Below the pieces are notes generated by a model, which did not search any database, had not been told where the DNA came from, and was given only the letters and a program-made list of their open reading frames with translations. This document shows, in pieces, positions 19,582 to 28,520 of a stretch of 64,000 nt of DNA. The stretch spans positions 1,116,001 to 1,180,000 of the forward strand of contig NZ_CP035730.1 of the NCBI RefSeq assembly GCF_012222305.1, in the 5' to 3' direction. Position numbers and translations under genes: made by a program. Position 1 is the first letter of the stretch. Each line of letters begins with the position of its first letter. The stretch is from Sulfolobus sp. S-194. Lineage in GTDB: Archaea; Thermoproteota; Thermoprotei_A; Sulfolobales; Sulfolobaceae.

Positions 19582-20226
19582 ATGAATATATATGATGAAT
19601 ACAATAATATGAATATGCAGATTAATAAAAGTTTGCTAAAAAGAGACGTTGAAAACATTGAAATTAGAAAGCTGATAGAAGAGAGGAAGATTGACGACAT
19701 TGACGGAGATTGGATTAGAATTACCGACTATTTTTCTTTTGATAAAGAGGTAATATACATGCTTGTTAATAAATATAAAAGGAATTATGGTTCTTTGGCC
19801 CCCACTATATCTTTAGCCTTACTTTTATATGGTGTTGGTTTAGAAAAAAGAGAAACATATATGAAAGAAGAAAAGGATTGGGAATATGTAAAGAAGATGA
19901 TTAGTAGATTCCCGTTTGAGGAGTATTATGACTATGAGAATAGAATGTATGAAATTAACGTAAAGACATTGAAGTTGTTAAATCAGTCACACTATCTAAG
20001 ACTTAAAAGAAATGATTTTACACATTTGCAAGTGTGGGTTTTAGCAGTTTATTTAGCTAAACTAGAAGAAAGTGGCTGTACTTTCCATCCAGTTAGAGAG
20101 AATGGAGTTCTTGTAGGATTAAGTATCAACGGAAATAAAGAAAATATACAAAGAGTTGAAGAAGAAATAAGGAAAGATTACGGAGTTTTATTTGATTTAA
20201 ACGCTGGTTGGTTCCTCTACATTTAA
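19582..20226 (+). CDS. Hypothetical protein, 214 aa
   Basis: A soluble, charged protein with a helical N-terminal half (many Lys/Glu/Tyr residues, 1-130) and a C-terminal part that looks alpha/beta (HLQVWVLAVYLAKLEESG, then FHPVRENGVLVGLSINGNKE). No family is recognised. It stands between the vapBC pair and a kinase gene, with no tight spacing on either side. Codon use is like its neighbours. Function unknown. Confidence 0.6.
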   Translation: MNIYDEYNNMNMQINKSLLKRDVENIEIRKLIEERKIDDIDGDWIRITDYFSFDKEVIYMLVNKYKRNYGSLAPTISLALLLYGVGLEKRETYMKEEKDWEYVKKMISRFPFEEYYDYENRMYEINVKTLKLLNQSHYLRLKRNDFTHLQVWVLAVYLAKLEESGCTFHPVRENGVLVGLSINGNKENIQRVEEEIRKDYGVLFDLNAGWFLYI

Positions 20227-20261
20227 ATATTATTAATACAATTTACACTTAGGCGCTGGGA

Positions 20262-20306
20262 TGCTGAACGGTGATTGACGACCACCGGCACTGATGTGTG
20301 ATGCGA
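20262..20306 (+). ncRNA. Candidate C/D box guide sRNA overlapping the kinase start
   Basis: A G+C-rich patch in an AT-rich spacer with box-like elements in order: CTGA at 20264-20267, a 3-base spacer, GTGATTGA at 20271-20278 (C/C'-like), exactly 12 bases of guide (CGACCACCGGCA), then CTGA at 20291-20294, followed by TGTGATG (a further C-like box). The 12-base guide between C- and D-type boxes is the archaeal arrangement. A complete upstream C box is not seen, so this may be a half or atypical guide. The predicted target would pair with the 12-base guide, with methylation five bases from the D box. Confidence 0.4.
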
Positions 20307-22190
20307 ATGAGAATAATTAACAAGAAGCTTTTTTATTCTTCATTAGCAAATTTATTTCTCATTCTCATCTTTAGTATAGGTTTCCATAAAGAATTACTAG
20401 GATTAATTTCAATCCCTTTCTCAATCCTTTCATCCACTAATAGAAAATACCTTAAAATAGCCCTTGTATTAGCATTTCTATCCAGCATTTTAGAGTTTCC
20501 AGCGATAGAGTATCCATTAGCATTACTGTTATCATTTGTAGTATTATTTAATTTCTTCGTAGGTACTCTTATAGTTTCAATTACTGACCTTGTATTTCTA
20601 TTAACCTTTTTAGGTTACGAAATAGTTAGAGTTCCATTAAGTTCTTTCCTTTTAATCCCTCTAGCGACAACTTCAGCTTATATTGGTTTTCTATGTGTGA
20701 GAGCATTAAAAGGCTTAGATTATAATGTTATCACATTTAAAGTCCAAGGGCTCCCAAGCGGTACTACTTGGTATTTAACATTTAATAATGGCACTTATCC
20801 TGTTATCGGGGATTATGCAGAGATTATTGCAGATAAGGGAACATGGGTAATTTGCCCAATAAAGGTCGGAAACCAATACTACGTCCCAGACAGATATGTC
20901 GGTGAAGCCGTAGGTGGTGATATCATAAACATAAAATTTACTAAGGTAACGTCTATAGACACTATTAAATATCCAGAGTGCATAATTACTTTTACTGGGA
21001 GAAACATACCAACCGATATTATACTGAAGATAGATGGTAAGAAATACTCTGGAAAAGAAGTAACAATTTTCCCTCCAACAGCTAGTGTAAATTGGTTTGC
21101 AGAAGATATAGTCATTGGTGACCTACTATTTGAACCGAAGGTTAAATCTGGAGTAGCAAGTAGAGGGCAGAGAGTGGAAATAGAATTTGAACCCAAATTA
21201 ATAAGGAAAAAAAGCCAATTTGATGTTTACAACTGGGACCCTATGAATTGGATTGGAGAGAACGTATACGGATATAGAATTTCAGAAATTATAGGTGAAG
21301 GTGGGGGTAGTTACGTTTTAAAGGGAGAGAAAGATAACAAGTTTTATGCGATAAAGGTTCTAAAAGTACAGCCCTCAAAATCCCAAACAGTAGCCCTTAG
21401 AGATTTCATCGATTTATTTAAGGAGTCAAATAGCTTGATTGAGCTGAGCAATCATGAGGGTTTGGTTAAGCTATTCGGTATTTTTATAGATGTTAATCAA
21501 ATAGGAAGCATAATGCGCGGAGACGGTGAAACGTATTTAAGATACCCACCTTCTATTGTAATGGAATTTATGGAAGGTGGTACGGTTAAAGATCTTCTGA
21601 GGTTTTATTACGCGGATAAAGAGTGGTATGATTTGGTTAGAATTATCCTTCTTAGAGTTTCCTTAGCATTGTCTCATATTCATAAGTCTGGATATGTGCA
21701 CTTAGATATAAAACCACAGAACATATTTTTTTCTGAAACATTACCTAACAATATTTCTGATATTCTTTCTTTCCTTTCAATAAAACCACAAGTAATAAGA
21801 TTAGGTGATTTGGGTTCAACAACAAAAATTGGTGGAAAAATTATGCAAATTACCCCAGAATATAGTTCACCTAAACAGATAGAAAATGCAATTTTAGGCT
21901 TAGGGGCGACAACTGATATGGATATTTTCTCCTTCGGAATACTTGCATATCATTTACTTACAGGAGGTAAAGTAAGTCCTACAGCAAAACTAATTGATGA
22001 GGCAATTGAGTTATATAACAACAATAGGATAAAGGATGCATTATTAAAAATTGATGAGGCAAAGAAAGTGTTAGAAAATTGGAACATAGATTTACCTTTT
22101 GGTGTATCATCACACCTAGAAGAGATCGTTAAAGGCTGTATAAAAGGAAAAATAAACAGTATGGATGAAGTAATTAAAAAACTTAGCTAA
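20301..22190 (+). CDS. Membrane-anchored eukaryotic-type Ser/Thr protein kinase
   Basis: A protein of about 629 aa. Residues 1-140 have several membrane helices. Residues 150-310 form a beta-rich region with two similar halves (FKVQGLPSGTTWYLTFNNG and FTGRNIPTDIILKIDGK), like a PEGA-type sensor repeat. The C-terminal 300 aa are a Hanks-type kinase: GEGGGSYVL Gly loop, YAIKVLKV with the catalytic Lys, HLDIKPQNIFF catalytic loop, GDLGST in place of DFG, and TPEYSSPKQ. Catalytic Lys and Asp are retained, so it should be active. ATG 20301 is chosen; GTG 20298 and ATG 20307 also fit. It probably phosphorylates regulators in response to a membrane signal. Confidence 0.85.
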   Translation: MRMRIINKKLFYSSLANLFLILIFSIGFHKELLGLISIPFSILSSTNRKYLKIALVLAFLSSILEFPAIEYPLALLLSFVVLFNFFVGTLIVSITDLVFLLTFLGYEIVRVPLSSFLLIPLATTSAYIGFLCVRALKGLDYNVITFKVQGLPSGTTWYLTFNNGTYPVIGDYAEIIADKGTWVICPIKVGNQYYVPDRYVGEAVGGDIINIKFTKVTSIDTIKYPECIITFTGRNIPTDIILKIDGKKYSGKEVTIFPPTASVNWFAEDIVIGDLLFEPKVKSGVASRGQRVEIEFEPKLIRKKSQFDVYNWDPMNWIGENVYGYRISEIIGEGGGSYVLKGEKDNKFYAIKVLKVQPSKSQTVALRDFIDLFKESNSLIELSNHEGLVKLFGIFIDVNQIGSIMRGDGETYLRYPPSIVMEFMEGGTVKDLLRFYYADKEWYDLVRIILLRVSLALSHIHKSGYVHLDIKPQNIFFSETLPNNISDILSFLSIKPQVIRLGDLGSTTKIGGKIMQITPEYSSPKQIENAILGLGATTDMDIFSFGILAYHLLTGGKVSPTAKLIDEAIELYNNNRIKDALLKIDEAKKVLENWNIDLPFGVSSHLEEIVKGCIKGKINSMDEVIKKLS

Positions 22191-22230
22191 TAAAGGTCGA
22201 ACTTTTAAGATTCTGATTTAATTGAAGAAC

Positions 22231-23310
22231 ATGGATAAGGAGAATTTTTTATTGATTTTATCTTCATCACTTAATGGCGTTATATGGGGAGCAAATACAA
22301 TAGTAATTGCATTGTACTTTAAGTCCCTAGGCTTATCACCATTATTAATCGGCGAGATATTAAGCGGTTCAATTATTGTTAGCACCTTTTTATCCTTATT
22401 ATGGGGAGTCTTGAGTGATGCGTATGGAAGAAAAAAGTTCTTCTTTGTTTCTAGGGGATTAAGTACATTGTCTTACTTTCTTCTACTCTTTACTCCTTTT
22501 GCATATCTATTTGCAAATCAAGGTTACGGATTAATTGCTTCAATAATTGCTGAGAAATCAAAAGATCTCGATAGAGATATGGCATACAGAACATCTCTCA
22601 ATACTCTTTTTTCGATTGTAGGATCATTACTTCCCGTGGTCTTAACTTATAGGGAAATAATTATTACTGACTTTATAATTGTGGTAATAACAACATTTAT
22701 GTTAATTCCAGTGAGGGAAAAATACAGAGGGACGAGAGTTATCTCGTTAAAGATTTCTTCATTTAAATTTCTCGGAAAACTATCAACTGAAGCAATAATT
22801 GGACTAGGTGCGGGAATTTTATTGCCTATGATGTCCTTATGGTTTAACCTAAAATTCGGAGTTTCTGCTTCGTCCCTTTCCCCAATATATGCTATTTCAG
22901 AATTCTCCTTAGCAATAGGTCTTCTCTTCTCTCCATATCTAGGTAAATTAATGGGGAGAATAAGAGCAATTTTCATCACTCACTTAATAGCTATATTCAT
23001 TTTATTTCTAATACCTTTCTCTTCAAACATTCTTATTGCTGGATCATTATACGTATTAAGAAACACACTAATGAATTTAAGCTCCCCATTGATGAGCTCT
23101 TTTGTTATGAAAGCTATTAGAGAAGAAGAAAGAGGTAGGGTTAATAGTATGTTACAGCTATTAGATGCTGTTCCACGCTCAATAGGACCTAGTTTTACAG
23201 GGTATTTATTCGAATTAGGCAGCCTTTCCTTACCTTTCTTTATAACTGGAACGCTTTATTTATTGGCAACTTTGTTGTTTTACTACTTTTTTAAGGACGT
23301 TAAGATATAA
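22231..23310 (+). CDS. MFS transporter
   Basis: A protein of 359 aa (ATG at 22231; TTG nine bases upstream also in frame) with about 11-12 helices and the motif-A loop SDAYGRKKFFF between helices 2 and 3. It is shorter than the MFS protein at 13831-15030 and shares no obvious close identity. It follows the kinase gene by 40 bases on the same strand, so co-transcription is possible. Substrate unknown. Confidence 0.8.
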   Translation: MDKENFLLILSSSLNGVIWGANTIVIALYFKSLGLSPLLIGEILSGSIIVSTFLSLLWGVLSDAYGRKKFFFVSRGLSTLSYFLLLFTPFAYLFANQGYGLIASIIAEKSKDLDRDMAYRTSLNTLFSIVGSLLPVVLTYREIIITDFIIVVITTFMLIPVREKYRGTRVISLKISSFKFLGKLSTEAIIGLGAGILLPMMSLWFNLKFGVSASSLSPIYAISEFSLAIGLLFSPYLGKLMGRIRAIFITHLIAIFILFLIPFSSNILIAGSLYVLRNTLMNLSSPLMSSFVMKAIREEERGRVNSMLQLLDAVPRSIGPSFTGYLFELGSLSLPFFITGTLYLLATLLFYYFFKDVKI

Positions 23311-23383
23311 TATATTTTCCTAACTATATCTGTTATTTAAATCAACATCATAATATATAGATATCGAAACTATTATCAATAAG

Positions 23384-23392
23384 CTTATAAAG
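23384..23392 (+). promoter_or_regulatory. TATA box of the MacB-like ABC operon (leaderless)
   Basis: CTTATAAAG is centred about 29 bases before the ATG at 23417, the spacing expected if transcription starts at or very near the start codon. No ribosome-binding site is present before the ATG, in keeping with a leaderless first gene. Confidence 0.55.
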
Positions 23393-23416
23393 AAAAGATA
23401 TATCTACTAGATAGAT

Positions 23417-24115
23417 ATGAGTGAGAATGAACTCATAATAATTGAGAACTTAAAGAAAATTTATAAAATAAAGAACATGGAGTTTCCCGCCTTACGTGGT
23501 ATTAACCTAAAGATTTATAAGGGAGAATTTTTGGGTATAGCCGGTCCTTCTGGATCCGGCAAAACAACATTGCTAGATATGATAGGATTATTAGATTCGC
23601 CCACAGAAGGAAGGATCATAATAGATAAAAAAGATGTAACTAAGTTCAATGAGGATGAAAGAGCTGTCTTCAGAAGGAAAAACATTGGGTTTGTATTTCA
23701 GTCTTACAACTTAATTTCTTATTTAACTGTCTTAGAAAACGTTGAATTAGCACTAGCTGCTGCAGGATATCCAGGCAGTAAAAGAAGAGAAAAAGCTGAG
23801 GAAATATTATCTATGATCCCTGGGATGATAGAGCTTAAAAATAAAAAACCAACCGAACTGTCAGCTGGGCAACAGCAAAGAGTAGCTATAGCTAGGGCGT
23901 TAGCTAATGATCCTAAAATTCTAATAGCCGATGAGCCTACAGCAAACCTTGACTCTAAAACTGGAGAAGCAATAGTAGAGTTACTCAGAAAGCTAAATGA
24001 GGAAAAAGGAGTTACAATAGTAATGGCAACTCATGATCCTATGATGATGAAGTACGTAGATAGACTTGTATACATAAGAGACGGGCTTATTGAAAAAGAG
24101 GTGATTCAAAAATGA
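23417..24115 (+). CDS. ABC transporter ATP-binding protein, MacB/LolD type
   Basis: A cytoplasmic ATPase of 232 aa with all ABC motifs: Walker A GPSGSGKTT, Q-loop FVFQSYNL, signature LSAGQQQRVAIARAL (Ala in place of the usual second Gly of LSGGQ), Walker B ILIADEPTANLDS and switch His in MATHDP. The LolD/MacB subgroup is shown by the long D-loop and the pairing with a MacB-like permease. It is the first gene of a three-gene operon; its stop overlaps the ATG of the next gene (ATGA). Confidence 0.9.
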   Translation: MSENELIIIENLKKIYKIKNMEFPALRGINLKIYKGEFLGIAGPSGSGKTTLLDMIGLLDSPTEGRIIIDKKDVTKFNEDERAVFRRKNIGFVFQSYNLISYLTVLENVELALAAAGYPGSKRREKAEEILSMIPGMIELKNKKPTELSAGQQQRVAIARALANDPKILIADEPTANLDSKTGEAIVELLRKLNEEKGVTIVMATHDPMMMKYVDRLVYIRDGLIEKEVIQK

Positions 24116-26709
24116 AGAGGTTAGGGTTGCTTTTAATTTTATTCTTTCTTGTATCACCACTATTTTCTTTAGCTTTTTCTACTTCAAGTAATTTCTCTGC
24201 TACAGCCCAATGGGAAGTTACACCTTCATATAATGTAGCACCAGGTGAAACATTAGTCCCAGCACAAGTTACCTTAACGTATAATGGTGAGTTTACCTTA
24301 TATAATGTTATAATTAAACCTTACAATTTCCCAGCCATATCACCATTTACTTCAAACACAACATATGAAATTAGCAAAATTGAACCCGGACAACAGTTAA
24401 GCTTAATATTCCTAGTTAATGTATCTCCATCAATACCCTTAGGAGTATACAATTTCTACATATCAATATATAATTCAAGTATAGTATTCCCAGATTGCGT
24501 GGTATCAGCACAACTACCAGTTTTAGGATATGTGAATTTATATGCTACAGCCCAAACATCAGAGATTTTATTCCCTGGTGAACACGACGTACCTATTGAT
24601 ATAACAATCTATGATACTGGAAGTGTATCCGCAACCGACGTTACTCTATTCTTAAACTCTTCTTATCCTATACAATTTGTAACTAAAGAAGTTAAAGTTC
24701 CAGAGATTTCCACAACCACACCAGCTACAGTTCAAGTATTAGCTAATGTCTACAATAACGCTACAGTAGGAACATATCAATTGAAGTTAACTGCATTAGT
24801 ATTTGGAACTTTATATAAGTCCTTAAATGTTAGCGTTTCAATTAACAGTAATCAGACTGTTGAAGGAAAGCTGTTAAACCCAAGTATAATAGATGATATA
24901 GGTTCCTATCAAAATAATGTACCAATAAACCTTCAGTTAGAATATATCGGGCCCGTGGAGATAAACAGTTATTCAATAATTATAACCTTACCACAAGGTT
25001 TTACTAATGAAAGTGGAGGAAATGAAATAGTTATTAACGGAGGAAGCGTTCAACCCAATGAAATTATACCTCTAACGTTTTTTGTGAATACTAAAAACAT
25101 AAATTTAACATCATATACTTTCCCTATTAAAATCATTTGGAACGCTGTTGAAGGTGAAGGAGAAACTGTCAGCGTAATACAATATATTCCATTTACATTG
25201 ATTGTCATGGGAAATAATGAAATCCAAATTACACCTTTAACTTCTATTTTATACTCTAACAGCATAAATAACGTTACTATCTTATTGACTAATCAAGGTA
25301 GCGGAAATATTTATAACGCAACTTTATCGGTTTCTTCTCCACAAGCATCAATTCTAAGTTACAAAAGCCAAATTCCCGAAATAAAAGCTGGACAAAGTGT
25401 TCCAATACCAATTCAGTTATTTGTACCAGGGACACTTCAAGGTAATTCTCTATCTATAGCAATTTCATTAAACTACTTAAATAGTGTGTATGAAGAGACA
25501 CAATACTCTCAAGAAATAGGATTTTACGTAGCAAGCAAGAATTATGTTCCAATCCTAATAGCCTTAAATCCACCAATTTTATCACCAGGAGAATTCCAAA
25601 ATACGCAACTAATTCTGCAAAATACATTAAATACAACCTTATATAATGTGAGTATATCTTTATCTTCTCAAAGCATATACTTAAATAGTACAGTATTTCA
25701 AATCCATGCAATTAAACCTCACGATAATTACACACTTCCAATAGAGATTTTCTCTTCTTCCCCCGGAACTTACACACTTCAGGTAAGTATATCTTACTTT
25801 GATTCACTTGTTCAAAATTCGGAAGAATTAAACATACCAATTTATTTCAGCCAACTTAGTGCACCATCAGTTCCAATTGTACTTAGATTAAACTATACGG
25901 TTCTAACATCTGACATACTGCAAAACGCTAAATTACTTATAACGAACACGCTTAACGAACCTATTTATAACGTTACCATTTCCCTTTCGCCTCAAGGAGA
26001 AACTTACGTTAACAATACTATCATAACAATACCAATATTAAAACCATTAGAAACACTTTCCATTCCAATTCAAGTATACGTTGGAACTACGGGAATTGTA
26101 AGCATAAGCTCAACTATGTCTTATTACATATCTGGACAGCAAAAACAATCTGAAGAATTAATAAACTCACTCGCTGCAGGATCAGTAGATCTTGTAGTAA
26201 CGAGCGTAACAACACTTAATCTAGGTACAATTATATCAGTAACTGGAACAATTTATAACTTTGGTACTGGTAGTGCTAACGGTTTAATTATTATTGCCGA
26301 ACCAACAAGAGGATTACAAGTCGTAGGGCAAAACACTTATTATGTAGGTAATTTAGGTTCGGATACCTCATCAACATTTACCTTTGCATTTAAGATACTT
26401 AATGGAACGGTGTTTAACAGAACTGCATTTAACGGCTTATCTGATCCATCACAGTTTACTAGAAGCTTTGCTAACTTCACCGGAAGAGCATTCATAGTAC
26501 CGATTGAATTCGTTTATACTAACGATATTGGTCAAGCAATTCATACATATTCAAATATTACAATTCACGTTACAAATTCCACAGAAACTTTTACTTTTCA
26601 TAGTCAAAGTAATCATGTTAGGTTATTCCCACTCATAGGAATACTTATAATAGTAGTTATAGTGATAGTCGTCGTGGTATTATTTTTAAGGAGGAGAAGA
26701 AAAGAATGA
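24112..26709 (+). CDS. Large secreted/surface repeat protein of the ABC operon (COG1361-like)
   Basis: An exported protein of 865 aa: signal peptide at 1-22, at least five tandem beta-sandwich repeats of CARDB/NEW3 type (each with a stretch like PGE...NVTI-L... and ...PIQLFVPGT), and a C-terminal membrane helix (IGILIIVVIVIVVVVLFL) followed by RRRRKE. Such COG1361 S-layer-like proteins occur with MacB-type ABC systems in archaea. It overlaps the ATPase and permease genes by 4 bases each (ATGA), so it is a built-in subunit, probably a periplasmic adaptor or substrate-binding arm. Confidence 0.8.
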   Translation: MKRLGLLLILFFLVSPLFSLAFSTSSNFSATAQWEVTPSYNVAPGETLVPAQVTLTYNGEFTLYNVIIKPYNFPAISPFTSNTTYEISKIEPGQQLSLIFLVNVSPSIPLGVYNFYISIYNSSIVFPDCVVSAQLPVLGYVNLYATAQTSEILFPGEHDVPIDITIYDTGSVSATDVTLFLNSSYPIQFVTKEVKVPEISTTTPATVQVLANVYNNATVGTYQLKLTALVFGTLYKSLNVSVSINSNQTVEGKLLNPSIIDDIGSYQNNVPINLQLEYIGPVEINSYSIIITLPQGFTNESGGNEIVINGGSVQPNEIIPLTFFVNTKNINLTSYTFPIKIIWNAVEGEGETVSVIQYIPFTLIVMGNNEIQITPLTSILYSNSINNVTILLTNQGSGNIYNATLSVSSPQASILSYKSQIPEIKAGQSVPIPIQLFVPGTLQGNSLSIAISLNYLNSVYEETQYSQEIGFYVASKNYVPILIALNPPILSPGEFQNTQLILQNTLNTTLYNVSISLSSQSIYLNSTVFQIHAIKPHDNYTLPIEIFSSSPGTYTLQVSISYFDSLVQNSEELNIPIYFSQLSAPSVPIVLRLNYTVLTSDILQNAKLLITNTLNEPIYNVTISLSPQGETYVNNTIITIPILKPLETLSIPIQVYVGTTGIVSISSTMSYYISGQQKQSEELINSLAAGSVDLVVTSVTTLNLGTIISVTGTIYNFGTGSANGLIIIAEPTRGLQVVGQNTYYVGNLGSDTSSTFTFAFKILNGTVFNRTAFNGLSDPSQFTRSFANFTGRAFIVPIEFVYTNDIGQAIHTYSNITIHVTNSTETFTFHSQSNHVRLFPLIGILIIVVIVIVVVVLFLRRRRKE

Positions 26710-27935
26710 AAGCAAATGATATAGTTTGGTTAGCATACAAGGGTTTAATATCAAGGAAGGCTATTGCTATTTTAGCTATAATTGCAGTCTTAATAGGAGT
26801 TGCTAGCGTCACTATCCTAGTAGCCTTTACTCAAGGAGTCAGTCAATCAATTCTATCAATAGTTGAATCATTAGGTCCTAAAACTATTTTGGTTTTACCA
26901 GCTAGAGGTGAAGTATTAACACAAGCTACAATAGTTAGCCTCGAGAGTTTACCAGATATAGAAGCGGTTTACCCAGTTGTTAGCGGTTTCGGGACAATAA
27001 ATATTGAAGGACAAAGTATGGGAGTTACGATCGTAGGAATTAATAACCTATCAGCGTTATTAGGCCAGATATTATTAACATCTGGTACTGTATATCCGCC
27101 AGTTGCAACGCCAGAGGCAGTTATTGGATCTCAAGTATCTAATCCTTTACCCGGAGTATTTATAACACCCGGTGATACTATAACAGTACAAATTGGAAGA
27201 GATGAGTCGGTACCTATAGAGGTAGTAGGTGTTTTATCTCCTTCTGGTGCAAACCCTTTATCTAATTCTGAGACATCAATATTCTTACCACTAAGTGAAG
27301 CAATGGCTATCTTAAATAGAACAACATACAGTGAAATAATTATAGAGGCTGACAGTGTTAATAACGTAAACACTGTTGCAACGTTAATTCAAGATATTTA
27401 TGGTAATGAGATTAGTGTAATTACAGTCCAGCAACTTATTAATACGGTATCAACGATAACTGGCGGATTTAGCTTCTTACTTATTTCAGTAGCCTCAATA
27501 TCACTATTTGTAGGAGCTATAGGAATAATGGGTATAATGCTGAGTAGAGTCTATCAGAGGACTAGGGAAATAGGAATAATGAAAACTGTAGGTTTAACTA
27601 CTAAGGATGTATTACTTGTTTTCCTTACAGAGTCTGGAATAATTGGATTATTAGGCGGAATTGCGGGAATCCTAGTCGGTTTAATTGGTACATCATTCTT
27701 TGACATTATCTCATCTTTTGCAAATAGTTCACCTAATAGTGGAGGAGCTGGATTTGGAAGAGGGTTCGGAAGAGGTGCTAGTTCTATATCAGCATTTACC
27801 TTTAAGCCTATAATATCTATTGAAGCTATTGTAATAGCTTTGGCTGTAGCCATAGTAGTAAGCTTAGTAGCTGGCATTTATCCAGCTTGGAAAGCATCAA
27901 AACTCACAGTAATTGAGGCTATTAGAAGGGACTAA
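26706..27935 (+). CDS. ABC transporter permease, MacB/FtsX type
   Basis: A membrane protein of 409 aa: one N-terminal helix (15-40), a large outer domain (about 45-250, MacB-periplasmic-core-like with VESLGPKTILVLPA), and three C-terminal helices of the FtsX domain, with the coupling-helix motif RTREIGIMKTVGLT and a final YPAWKASKLTVIEAI, both typical of MacB permeases. A Gly-rich insertion (GAGFGRGFGRG) lies in the last outer loop. It works with the ATPase at 23417. MacB-type systems transmit force across the membrane rather than pumping through a channel. Confidence 0.9.
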   Translation: MKANDIVWLAYKGLISRKAIAILAIIAVLIGVASVTILVAFTQGVSQSILSIVESLGPKTILVLPARGEVLTQATIVSLESLPDIEAVYPVVSGFGTINIEGQSMGVTIVGINNLSALLGQILLTSGTVYPPVATPEAVIGSQVSNPLPGVFITPGDTITVQIGRDESVPIEVVGVLSPSGANPLSNSETSIFLPLSEAMAILNRTTYSEIIIEADSVNNVNTVATLIQDIYGNEISVITVQQLINTVSTITGGFSFLLISVASISLFVGAIGIMGIMLSRVYQRTREIGIMKTVGLTTKDVLLVFLTESGIIGLLGGIAGILVGLIGTSFFDIISSFANSSPNSGGAGFGRGFGRGASSISAFTFKPIISIEAIVIALAVAIVVSLVAGIYPAWKASKLTVIEAIRRD

Positions 27936-28520
27936 ACTTTTTTCATTTTCTGCTCATAAGTAAGTATTTAAGCCCTAAATCCTTTTAGTTAGAAAAATTA
28001 TCATATACTAATATTAGGGTGAATTTCTTATTTTGGAATATACGTCCTCTAAGTTATTTTTAACTAATTCTATCTTAGGATCAGACAAAACATTACCTAT
28101 GATATCATTTAAATTAAACCCGATTTTATATAGGAAGTACGCAAGTTCAGAGATCGCAATTATGGGTGAGTAAGTTTTGCGTTTTCCCAGTCCTTTATCG
28201 CTAATTTATGATATTATTTCCAAAAATATTATCGCAATCACAAAATTGCTACCATCTACTCTTTCAATTTCCTCTCCTGCCCTACTATAATTTTGTTGTA
28301 TCTTCATCAGTGAACTTCCTACCTAGCCTAAATTTAGAGACAATATGTCACTTTTCTTTTCTATAATTACTCTGTTATTTTCTATATAAACTAACAACTC
28401 AGAAAGCTTAAATCTAATGAAGAGATTTCTCTCATTTTATTAACCAAATTTAATTATAATTTAATAATTTCCTTATAAACTAGTTAAGTATTAATCTTTT
28501 CTTATCTTTTGTTATATACA
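27936..28520. other. Spacer holding a dead vapC
   Basis: The gap between the ABC permease and the tetrathionate hydrolase gene contains one decayed minus-strand gene (28014-28307, listed separately) and a possible antitoxin tail just upstream of it (28290-28345, minus, KFRLGRKFTDEDTTKL). The last 60 bases hold the promoter of the next gene (CCTTATAAAC near 28471). Confidence 0.45.
28014..28307 (-). pseudogene. Decayed VapC-like PIN toxin gene
   Basis: One frame of 98 codons with a single internal TAA (28206-28208) splits a PIN-like protein: the first part reads AGEEIERVDGSNFVIAII (the VDGS segment resembles the first catalytic Asp strand), and the second reads TYSPIIAISELAYFLYKIG (helix with the catalytic Glu) and ends NNLEDVYSKIRNSP. 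The order and spacing match Sulfolobales VapC, but the last acidic motif is unclear and the N-terminal region is short. Probably inactive. Confidence 0.5.
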
